From Thermoanaerobaculales bacterium (GTDB lineage Bacteria; Acidobacteriota; Thermoanaerobaculia; Thermoanaerobaculales; Sulfomarinibacteraceae), in assembly GCA_025456385.1 (NCBI GenBank), contig JALOKS010000100.1, forward strand, positions 1 to 8,262: 8,262 nt of DNA, written 5' to 3'. The stretch's first letter is position 1, and every line of letters starts with the position of its first letter. Position numbers and translations under genes: made by a program. This document shows positions 1-5,931 of the stretch, piece by piece. The notes under the pieces were generated by a model. The model saw only the letters and a list, made by a program, of their open reading frames with translations, was not told the DNA's origin and did no database searches.

Positions 1-1538
1 GCAAAGAGCGCATCGGCGACGCGCGGCGCGATCTCCAACCGCCGCCGGAGGCACCGCGAGTTGACGGCAGCCGCCTGATCGAGTCCGGACAGAATGGCGT
101 CGACGCTGCCGAGGTCGCCGAGGCGAGCCGCCGCCAGGAGCTCGCCCTCCACCCTGTCGAGCAGGTCGAGGGCGACGGTGTCGCGCTGCTCCCGCTGCAG
201 CAGGGACGCCGCCTGCAGCACCGCGTCGCCGACCCGGTTTTCGAGCATCAGCCAGGTGATCGCGCGCCGCTCGAGGTAGCGGCGGTCCTCCGCCGACAGC
301 GCGGCGCCCTCGAGTTCCCGCCCCGGGTTCCGGACGGGCGCGAAGCTCCGGGCGGCGATCGCCAGGATCTCGGCGTCGGAGCGCTCCCCGGCGGCCGGCA
401 TCACGCAGCGGAAGCCCACATCGTCGGCCGAGTAGGGCTCGTCGAACCAGCTCCGGACCGAAACCCGCGCGAGGTCGATGCTGCGACGCCAGGAGCCGCC
501 TCGGACCACGCGCCCGATGCCGTCCCGGTTCGGCCCGCCGTCCGGTGGCAGCTGTTTGAGCCCCGGTCGGTAGCGGTCGCCGCACCACTCCCAGACGCTG
601 CCGGCGAGATCGTGCAGGCCCGGCCCCGTCGCCGGAAACGAGCCCGCCGGGGCCAGGCTGCCCAGGCGAGCGGTCGTCTCGTCCCAGACGTTGGCGAGCT
701 CCTGCCGCCGCAGGTTGCCCCAGGGGAAACGCAGGTTGCCGCCGCCGGCGCGGGCGGCGCGCTCCCACTGCGACTCCGAAGGCAGCTCGCGACCGGCCCA
801 CATGGCGTAGTCCCGGGCCTGATGCCAGGTGACGCCGACCACCGGCTCGGCGGCGAGCTGCGGCTGCCGGTACCGCGCGGGGTCCCGCGGCTCGCGGCAG
901 CCGCCCGCCCTCACGCAGGCCTGATAGCGGGCGTTCGTGACCTCGAGCTTCTCGACCCACAGCGCGGGGACCTCGACCCAGCGGAAGAAGACCTCGTCCC
1001 GGCGGCAGCGGCGGTCGAGCTCCGAGCACCCGACCCGCACCCGCGCCGCCGCCAGAAACACGAGCTCGGCGCCATCGAGGGGCGACCGCCAGACCGCGCC
1101 CTCCGCACCCTCGGACGGCGGCACGAGAATCTCCCGCAGGAGCCCCGGCGCCGGCCCGGTGGGGTCATAGGCCGCGGCGAGGGTCCACGCCGAGGCTGCC
1201 GCCTGCAGGTCCTGCTCGCGGCGTCCGCGACCGTACCCGACCAGCGCCGCGGCGACCTCGCGCCCCAGTGCCTGCACCTTCCGCTCGCCGTCAGGAAGGC
1301 GCATGACGAGGCTCGAGTACACCTCCATCAGGCTGGACACCGCCGGCAGGCGACCCGCCGCCGCCTCGGCGACGATCGAAGCCGCCGTGCTCTCGAGCAC
1401 GGCGGCGGCGGCGCGGTCTCCCGGATCGCCCTGCAGCTCGGCGATGGCGTCGGGCAGCTGGACCCACGGCCCGGCGGACGCGGGCAGCGCCGCGAGCACC
1501 GTGGACAGGAGCAGCCACCACCCGAGCTTCCGCGTCAT
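1..1538 (-). CDS. Secreted SUMF1/FGE-fold protein, catalytic cysteines absent (partial)
   Basis: The reading frame is open from an ATG at 1538-1536 to the left edge: 512 residues with no stop, C-terminus missing. Residues 1-22 look like a signal peptide (MTRK, hydrophobic core, A-S-A before G23), so the protein is probably exported. Residues 23-150 are mainly helical and unrecognised. About 157-379 form a formylglycine-generating-enzyme (SUMF1) fold: VEKLEVTNARYQACV (195-209), ELPSESQWERAARAG (251-265), FPWGN (271-275), HDLAGSVWEW (309-318), VVRGGSW (344-350) and VGFRCV (374-379). True FGE has a Cys pair just after GGSW (GGSWLCHxxYC); here GGSW is followed by RRSIDLARVSVRS with no Cys, so sulfatase activation by the usual chemistry is unlikely. 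Such domains often serve as accessory or binding modules; the role here is unknown. A helical tail (380-512) continues off the window. AAGG lies 5 nt before the ATG. The fold is sure, the function is not. Confidence 0.88.
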   Translation of the reverse strand, partial: MTRKLGWWLLLSTVLAALPASAGPWVQLPDAIAELQGDPGDRAAAAVLESTAASIVAEAAAGRLPAVSSLMEVYSSLVMRLPDGERKVQALGREVAAALVGYGRGRREQDLQAAASAWTLAAAYDPTGPAPGLLREILVPPSEGAEGAVWRSPLDGAELVFLAAARVRVGCSELDRRCRRDEVFFRWVEVPALWVEKLEVTNARYQACVRAGGCREPRDPARYRQPQLAAEPVVGVTWHQARDYAMWAGRELPSESQWERAARAGGGNLRFPWGNLRRQELANVWDETTARLGSLAPAGSFPATGPGLHDLAGSVWEWCGDRYRPGLKQLPPDGGPNRDGIGRVVRGGSWRRSIDLARVSVRSWFDEPYSADDVGFRCVMPAAGERSDAEILAIAARSFAPVRNPGRELEGAALSAEDRRYLERRAITWLMLENRVGDAVLQAASLLQREQRDTVALDLLDRVEGELLAAARLGDLGSVDAILSGLDQAAAVNSRCLRRRLEIAPRVADALF

Positions 1539-1550
1539 TCCAGCCTTCGC

Positions 1551-1556
1551 ATTGTA
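1551..1556 (-). promoter_or_regulatory. Putative -10 box (TACAAT) of the minus-strand SUMF1 gene
   Basis: Read on the minus strand, TACAAT matches the sigma-70 -10 consensus at five of six positions in an otherwise GC-rich gap. It ends 12 nt before the ATG at 1538. Transcription would begin near 1544, leaving only a few untranslated bases and cutting into the AAGG at 1547-1544. No good -35 box is visible about 17 bp further upstream. It is plausible by position but untested. Confidence 0.4.
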
Positions 1557-1589
1557 CCTGCTCGCCCGCGGCCGTTCCGGGCAGCGCGC

Positions 1590-1595
1590 TACACT
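1590..1595 (+). promoter_or_regulatory. Putative -10 box (TACACT) for the plus-strand operon, leaderless start
   Basis: TACACT matches four of six positions of the -10 consensus, including the important first T, the A at position 2 and the last T. It ends 6 nt before the ATG at 1602, so a normal initiation distance puts the transcript start on or next to the A of ATG. No Shine-Dalgarno sequence precedes that ATG (GCCGCC fills the gap), which fits a leaderless mRNA. I see no good -35 box. Confidence 0.45.
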
Positions 1596-1601
1596 GCCGC
1601 C

Positions 1602-2267
1602 ATGACCCCGGCGGACGAGACCGAGCTCGCGTACTACCGCGCGGTCGAGGACCTCTTCGCCGCCCTGCGCGGCGTGCCCCACACGCTGTCGCCGCGCGAC
1701 TTCCACCTCCTGCGCTCGTGGTGGCGTGAGGGCGTGCCGCTGGTGGCGGTGCGGACCGCCGTCACCGAGGTCTTCGCGCGCCGCCGCGAGCGTGGCGACG
1801 CCGGGCCGGTGCTCAGCCTCGCCTACTGCCGCCACGCCGTCCGCGAGCACCTCAAACGCCTGGCGGCGATGAGGGTCGGGGAGCCAGCGGCGGCCGGGGT
1901 GGAGACGGCGGACGCCGGGTGCGCCGTCGACGGCCTCGCCGACCGTCTCGACGCTGTCGTTTCCGAGCTGCGGCAGCGGCGGCCGAGTGTCGCCGGCGTG
2001 GCGGCCCGCGTCGCGGCCGAGCTGCGAGCCGCCCGCGAGCTGCCGCGGGGAATGATCGAGGACCACCTCTACTCCCTCGAGTCGACCCTCCTCGACGCCT
2101 GCCTGCAGGCTCTCGACGAGGACGACCGGCAGGCGCTCGAGCAGCGGGCGACCGCCGAGGCCGCCGCCGCCACCGCGAACCCGGAGGCCCGCACGCGCAT
2201 GCGCCTCGCACTCCGGGACCGCCTCCTCCGCGACCTGCTCGCGCTGCCGCGGCTGGAGCTCCCGTGA
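1602..2267 (+). CDS. Conserved-looking helical protein of unknown function, 221 aa
   Basis: I do not recognise a named family. The ATG at 1602 was chosen because the frame further upstream lies antisense to the SUMF1 gene, a -10-like box sits just before it, and the product starts sensibly (MTPADETEL). The N-terminal part (about 8-90) is compact and predicted helical, with LSPRDFHLLRSWWREGVPL (29-47) followed by a helix rich in Arg/Glu. This pattern is reminiscent of small DNA-binding or replication-type helical domains (DnaD-like), but that is only an impression. A linker near 91-110 rich in Gly/Ala leads to a second helical region (111-221) ending LLALPRLELP. There is no signal peptide or membrane segment, so it is probably cytoplasmic. 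Its stop overlaps the next gene's GTG by 4 nt, so it is probably co-translated with the RNA methyltransferase. A role linked to RNA or translation is a guess from position only. Confidence 0.8.
   Translation: MTPADETELAYYRAVEDLFAALRGVPHTLSPRDFHLLRSWWREGVPLVAVRTAVTEVFARRRERGDAGPVLSLAYCRHAVREHLKRLAAMRVGEPAAAGVETADAGCAVDGLADRLDAVVSELRQRRPSVAGVAARVAAELRAARELPRGMIEDHLYSLESTLLDACLQALDEDDRQALEQRATAEAAAATANPEARTRMRLALRDRLLRDLLALPRLELP
2255..2258 (+). promoter_or_regulatory. Shine-Dalgarno GGAG supporting the GTG start at 2264
   Basis: GGAG stands 5 nt before the GTG at 2264. The frame upstream of this GTG stays open to 1919, so this site, together with the GTGA stop/start overlap and the TRAM-like fold beginning soon after, decides the start of the methyltransferase. 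Confidence 0.6.
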
Positions 2268-3571
2268 CGAGCTCGCGCGACGGCACCGGCGGCGGCAACC
2301 CACCGGCGACCGTCGTCCTCGAGGCAGGGAGGCTCGTCGGCGGCGGGCGGGCCCTCGCGCACCACGACGGGCGGACCTGGATGGTTGCCGGCGCTCTCCC
2401 CGGCGAGCGGGTCGAGGTCCGCGAGCTCGGCCGGCGGGCGGGCATCGTCGAGGGGCGCGCGGTCGCTGTCGAAGGTGCCGCCCACCCGGCCCGCGCCGCC
2501 GATCCCTGCCCCCATGCGCCTCACTGCGGCGGCTGCGACTGGCCGCACATCGAGCCTGCGGCTGCGACGCGCTTGAAGGCGCAGGCGGCGGCGGACGCGG
2601 CTCGCGGTCACCCAGCTCCTGCGGCGCTCATCGCGGCCGCGACGATCCACCATTCGCCCCTCGCCTACCGCCTGCGGGCGCGCCTGCACTGGGACCCCAC
2701 GCACGCCACCCTCGGGTTCTACGAGCCGCGCTCCCACGCCGTCACGCCCATCCCGGGCTGCCGGATCCTGTCGCCGGCCCTGATGACGGCGCTGCCCGCC
2801 CTCGCCGCCGCACTCCGCCGCCGGTGTCCGGTCCGGGTCGATGTCGAGTGGCTCGAGGGCTCCGACCCGACCCGCGGGGTCGCGGCCATCCGGCGGGCCA
2901 GGGGAGGCCCGGCGAGGCTCGACCCCGGTTGGCTGCCGACACCCGGGGAGCTCGGCACGGCGGCGGCGGGCTGCCACCTCCTCGCCGCCTCTGGAGCCGC
3001 CCACGGGGGCTGGGGCGAACGCGAGGTCCGCTTCGACCTCCCGACGCCTCTGCGCGTGCCGATCGGCGCCTTCTTCCAGGGCAACCGCCACCTCCTGCGC
3101 ACCCTCTTCGACCGCGTCGCCGAGCTTGCCGGCGCGGGCGACGAGCCGGTCTTCGACCTCCACGCCGGCGTCGGCTTCCTCGCCGCCGCGGTGCGGTCGC
3201 GCGGCAGCCGCAGCATGGACCTGATCGAGCCGCAGCTCGAGGCCGCGCGCGCCGCGGCCCGCAACCTGCCCGAGGCCAGGGTCGCGATCGGCGTGACGGC
3301 CGAGCACTTCGTCATGGGGCAGCCGGCCAGCCCGCCCGCGGCGCTCGTGATCACCGATCCGCCGCGTAGCGGCATGACGCCGGCGCTTCGCCAGGCACTC
3401 GCACGCTGGCGGCCGCGGCGCGTCCTGATGCTGGGCTGCGACCCGGCCACCTGGGCCCGCGATGCCGCCTCGCTCTGCGACCACGGCTACCGGATCGCCG
3501 CCCTCGAGCTCTTCGACCTCTTCCCGTCGACCCACCACGTCGAGATCCTCGCGCTCCTGGAGCGCGAATGA
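2264..3571 (+). CDS. TrmA/RlmC/RlmD-family SAM-dependent RNA (uracil-5-)-methyltransferase
   Basis: The 435-residue product matches RlmD in length (E. coli RlmD is about 433 aa). A TRAM-type RNA-binding beta barrel occupies roughly 14-70 (GALPGERVEV at 43-52). Four cysteines for a 4Fe-4S cluster are present: C82, C88, C91 (C-x5-C-x2-C) and C166 (PGCRIL). The C-terminal Rossmann methyltransferase domain shows FFQGN (Q272, SAM contact), the glycine-rich loop DLHAGVGF from D298, DPPRSGM from D365, the catalytic nucleophile C392 in GCDPATWARD, and the general base E427 in HHVE. All key residues are therefore present and the enzyme should be active, making m5U in 23S rRNA or tRNA. The FeS cluster and length favour the RlmC/RlmD/RlmCD side over TrmA, but the target uridine cannot be told from sequence, so no symbol is given. 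The GTG start overlaps the upstream stop (GTGA) and the stop overlaps the comEC ATG (ATGA). Confidence 0.93.
   Translation: MTSSRDGTGGGNPPATVVLEAGRLVGGGRALAHHDGRTWMVAGALPGERVEVRELGRRAGIVEGRAVAVEGAAHPARAADPCPHAPHCGGCDWPHIEPAAATRLKAQAAADAARGHPAPAALIAAATIHHSPLAYRLRARLHWDPTHATLGFYEPRSHAVTPIPGCRILSPALMTALPALAAALRRRCPVRVDVEWLEGSDPTRGVAAIRRARGGPARLDPGWLPTPGELGTAAAGCHLLAASGAAHGGWGEREVRFDLPTPLRVPIGAFFQGNRHLLRTLFDRVAELAGAGDEPVFDLHAGVGFLAAAVRSRGSRSMDLIEPQLEAARAAARNLPEARVAIGVTAEHFVMGQPASPPAALVITDPPRSGMTPALRQALARWRPRRVLMLGCDPATWARDAASLCDHGYRIAALELFDLFPSTHHVEILALLERE
3559..3562 (+). promoter_or_regulatory. Shine-Dalgarno GGAG for comEC, inside the methyltransferase 3' end
   Basis: GGAG lies 5 nt before the ATG at 3568, within the last codons of the methyltransferase. 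With the ATGA overlap it fixes the comEC start and indicates translational coupling. Confidence 0.6.
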
Positions 3572-5829
3572 ACGACGGCAGGGAGCCGCCGCCGCCGCTG
3601 CGCCCGCTCTGGATGCTGGCCGGAGGGGCGGTTGTCAGCGCCGCCGCAGCCGCGATCCTCGTCGAGCCCGCGCCGCCCTGGGCACCGACCGCTCTGACGG
3701 CGGCCGGCCTCGCAGCGGCCGTGGCCGCCGTTCTCAGGCCCCCGGGCGGCGGCCCGCTGCTGTGGTTCGCCGCCGCGCTCGCGCTCGTCGGAGGGCGCGG
3801 CCTCGTCCTGGCCGACGACCGCCTCGGCCTCGCACGCCTGATGGCCGACCCGGCGGTCACCCTGCGCGTCAGGGCGGTCGTCGACGAGGGTTGGACCGCC
3901 GGCCGCTGGGGGTCGTCAGCGCGCATCCGGGTTCTCGCCGCCAGCCACGACGGGCACCGCGTCGGGCTGCCCACCCACTGCCGCCTCGAGGTGCGGGGCG
4001 GCGCCGTGGCGGCGGAGCTCCCGCCGCCGGGCGCCGAGGTCGAGGCTCTCGCGCGCCCGAGGGCCGAACCCGCGCGGCCGCTGCTGGTCGTGGACTCGCC
4101 GCGCCTGCTCGCCTCGCCGGGCGCGGTCCGCCGCCTGCCGCTGGCCCGCGACCGGCTCGCCCGCGCCCTGCTCGGCGCCGCCGGCACCGACGTCGACCGC
4201 ATCCGCGCCGCCGAGCTGGCTGCGGCGCTCGCCCTCGGACGCCGCGACCTGATCCCCCGCGAGCGGCGGGAGCACTGGCGCCGCTCCGGCTTCGCCCACC
4301 TGCTGGCGGTGAGCGGCCTGCACGTCGGCATCGTCGGCGGAGCCATCTTCCTGATCGTCGCCCTCGGGGGCGCAGGGCCGCGGCTGACCCGCCTGCTCGC
4401 GCTGCTCGCCGTGCCCGGCTACGCCCTCCTCGCCGGGTCCGCGCCGCCCGCCATGCGGGCCGCCCTGATGGCGGTGATCTTTCTCGGCGCCCGCCTCCTC
4501 GGCCGCGCGGTGCTGCCCATGGCGGCCGTGCTGCTCGCGGTCCTGATTCTGCTGCTCGCCGATCCGCGCATGATCTCGGACGTCGGCTTCCAGCTCACGG
4601 TCGTCATCACCGCCGCCCTCGTGCGCTGGGTGCCCCCCCTTGCCGCCGCGCTGCGCGGGCCGACCTGGCTGGCCGCCGCGGTCGCGGTGCCGTTGGTGGC
4701 CCAGCTCGCCGCCGTGCCCATCGTCGCCTGGCACTTCCGCAGCCTGATCCCGGGCGCGCTTGCCGCCAACCTCCTCGCCCTGCCGCTGCTCGCGCCGACG
4801 GTGCTGGTCGCGGCGGCGACGGCCCTGCTCGCCCCCGTCGCGACGGGCACCGCAGGGCTCGGCCTCGAGGTCCTGCACCGGCTGAGCGCACTCCTCTCCT
4901 GGCTCGGCGGCTGGGCGCGCGGCCTCGAGCTGGTCCCGGCGTCGCTGCCGCTGCTCGCGGCGCCCCTGCTCGCGGTCTGCGGGTGGCTGGCCTTGCAGAG
5001 CGGCCGGACCGCGCGGGCGGCGGCCGCGGTCTGGGTCGCGCTTGCCCTGCTCCTCGGCGTGCGCTCGCTCGCCCCGGCCGACCGGCCGGCGCCGCGGGTC
5101 GCTGTGCTGCCGGTGAGCGACGGCGCGGCCGTGCTGCTCGCCGACGCCGGCGCCGCCGTGCTGGTGGATGCCGGGCGCTACCCCCGACAGGCTGCCGAGT
5201 CCCTCGCCGACCAGGGCGTGCGTCGGCTCGCGGCGGTGGTCGCGTCCCACACCGACGAGGACCACATCGGCGGCATGGTCCAGGTGCTGGAGAGCTGCGA
5301 GGTCGGTCGGCTGATCGTGCCGGCGCAGATGACGGCGGACGCGGAGGCGGTCCCGCTGCTGCGCGCCGCTCGCCGCCGCTCGGTGGCGGTGGTGCCGGTC
5401 GCCGCCGGCAGCGTCGTCCACGCCGGATCCCTGCGGATCGAGGTGCTGTGGCCGCCGGCGCGCAACCCGCCGGCGGACGACAACGAGCGCTCGCTGGTCA
5501 TCCTGGCCGACCTCGGACCGGGCGCGGTCGTCGCCGCCGCGGACATCTCCCACAGCACCGAGCGGCACCTCCCGGCGGGTGGCCGGCTCCACTGCGAGCT
5601 CCTCGTGGTGCCGCACCATGGCAGCCGGGGCTCGGTCTCGGAGCACCTCCTCGATGCGACGTCGCCGGCTATCGCCCTGATCCCGGCGGCGGCCGGCAAC
5701 ACCCACGGCCACCCCCATCCGGAGGTCGTGTCGCGTCTGGCAGGGCGCGGCATCGTCATCCGCCGGCCCACCCGCGATGCGGCCTGCGGCGCGGCGTGGA
5801 ACGGCAGCCGCTGGGTCGCGTTCCCGTGA
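3568..5829 (+). CDS. comEC: ComEC/Rec2-family DNA uptake channel protein
   Basis: This inner-membrane protein of 753 aa has the full three-part ComEC architecture. The N-terminal DUF4131 region has membrane segments around 13-31, 38-56 and 63-80, then a soluble OB-like part (about 95-180). The central competence domain (about 205-480) has many hydrophobic helices and the hallmark HLLAVSGLHVG (244-254). The C-terminal metallo-beta-lactamase-like domain (about 507-753) carries SHTDEDHIGG (metal ligands H561, D563, D565, H566), D659 in AAADIS, PHHGS (682-686) and NTHGHPHPEV (711-720). In natural transformation ComEC passes single-stranded DNA across the inner membrane, and the C-terminal domain is thought to degrade the other strand. 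No comEA, comF or pilus gene is in view, so competence itself is not shown. The common TGD ahead of the last metal Asp is AAD here, with the Asp kept. The gene is coupled to the RNA methyltransferase by ATGA and ends the three-gene set. Confidence 0.95.
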   Translation: MNDGREPPPPLRPLWMLAGGAVVSAAAAAILVEPAPPWAPTALTAAGLAAAVAAVLRPPGGGPLLWFAAALALVGGRGLVLADDRLGLARLMADPAVTLRVRAVVDEGWTAGRWGSSARIRVLAASHDGHRVGLPTHCRLEVRGGAVAAELPPPGAEVEALARPRAEPARPLLVVDSPRLLASPGAVRRLPLARDRLARALLGAAGTDVDRIRAAELAAALALGRRDLIPRERREHWRRSGFAHLLAVSGLHVGIVGGAIFLIVALGGAGPRLTRLLALLAVPGYALLAGSAPPAMRAALMAVIFLGARLLGRAVLPMAAVLLAVLILLLADPRMISDVGFQLTVVITAALVRWVPPLAAALRGPTWLAAAVAVPLVAQLAAVPIVAWHFRSLIPGALAANLLALPLLAPTVLVAAATALLAPVATGTAGLGLEVLHRLSALLSWLGGWARGLELVPASLPLLAAPLLAVCGWLALQSGRTARAAAAVWVALALLLGVRSLAPADRPAPRVAVLPVSDGAAVLLADAGAAVLVDAGRYPRQAAESLADQGVRRLAAVVASHTDEDHIGGMVQVLESCEVGRLIVPAQMTADAEAVPLLRAARRRSVAVVPVAAGSVVHAGSLRIEVLWPPARNPPADDNERSLVILADLGPGAVVAAADISHSTERHLPAGGRLHCELLVVPHHGSRGSVSEHLLDATSPAIALIPAAAGNTHGHPHPEVVSRLAGRGIVIRRPTRDAACGAAWNGSRWVAFP

Positions 5830-5845
5830 CGTCCACCCCCCGCCC

Positions 5846-5880
5846 ATTTCGGATTTCGGATTTCGGATTTCGGATTTGGA
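5846..5880 (+). repeat. Tandem heptamer repeat, ATTTCGG x4 plus one degenerate copy
   Basis: Four perfect copies of ATTTCGG occupy 5846-5873 and a fifth, altered copy (ATTTGGA) occupies 5874-5880. The array sits in the only spacer between comEC and miaA and is strikingly AT-rich for this genome. Because the unit is 7 bp it changes frame with each copy and does not look coding. It resembles the short tandemly repeated heptamers known from intergenic regions of cyanobacteria and, from memory, similar TTTCGGA-type arrays in other GC-rich environmental bacteria. Its function is unknown. Confidence 0.9.
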
Positions 5881-5894
5881 GCCCTGCAGCGTCC

Positions 5895-5924
5895 TTGAAC
5901 CCGGGGGCGCCGACGCACTAACCT
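5895..5924 (+). promoter_or_regulatory. Putative promoter of miaA-hfq, leaderless start
   Basis: TTGAAC (5895-5900) could be a -35 box and TAACCT (5919-5924) a weak -10 box, 18 bp apart. The -10 ends 7 nt before the miaA ATG, so transcription would start at or next to the first codon. No Shine-Dalgarno sequence is seen before that ATG. This matches the arrangement at 1590-1602. The rest of the 5830-5931 spacer holds only the heptamer array; I see no clear hairpin terminator after comEC. Confidence 0.4.
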
Positions 5925-5931
5925 GATCGGC

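Noticed and set aside
1535..1552. Five-codon minus-strand ORF (MRRLE) ending on the SUMF1 start as ATGA, a possible leader peptide.
   Set aside because: Its ATG overlaps the likely -10 box and so would lie upstream of the transcript start; it is too short to judge.
612..1601. In-frame open upstream extension of the 221-aa protein (551 aa in total).
   Set aside because: It is antisense to the well-supported SUMF1 gene, is full of low-complexity Arg/Pro/Gly, and no family motif appears in it. The promoter-like box and sensible start at 1602 fit better.
1919..2263. Upstream open extension of the methyltransferase.
   Set aside because: It overlaps the 221-aa gene in another frame and is Arg/Ala-rich shadow sequence. 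The GTG at 2264 has GGAG and a 4-nt overlap and gives the usual family length.
2069..3538. Minus-strand 489-codon open frame antisense to the methyltransferase.
   Set aside because: It is a GC-driven shadow with no recognisable domain, while the sense frame has every catalytic residue.
5846..5880. Heptamer array considered as a CRISPR or as a terminator.
   Set aside because: The units are 7 bp with no spacers, so it is not CRISPR. It has no hairpin or T-run, so it is not an intrinsic terminator.
3462..5921. Plus-strand open frame of 819 codons overlapping comEC.
   Set aside because: It is an Arg/Ala/Pro-rich shadow of the comEC frame, which has the ComEC and metallo-beta-lactamase motifs.
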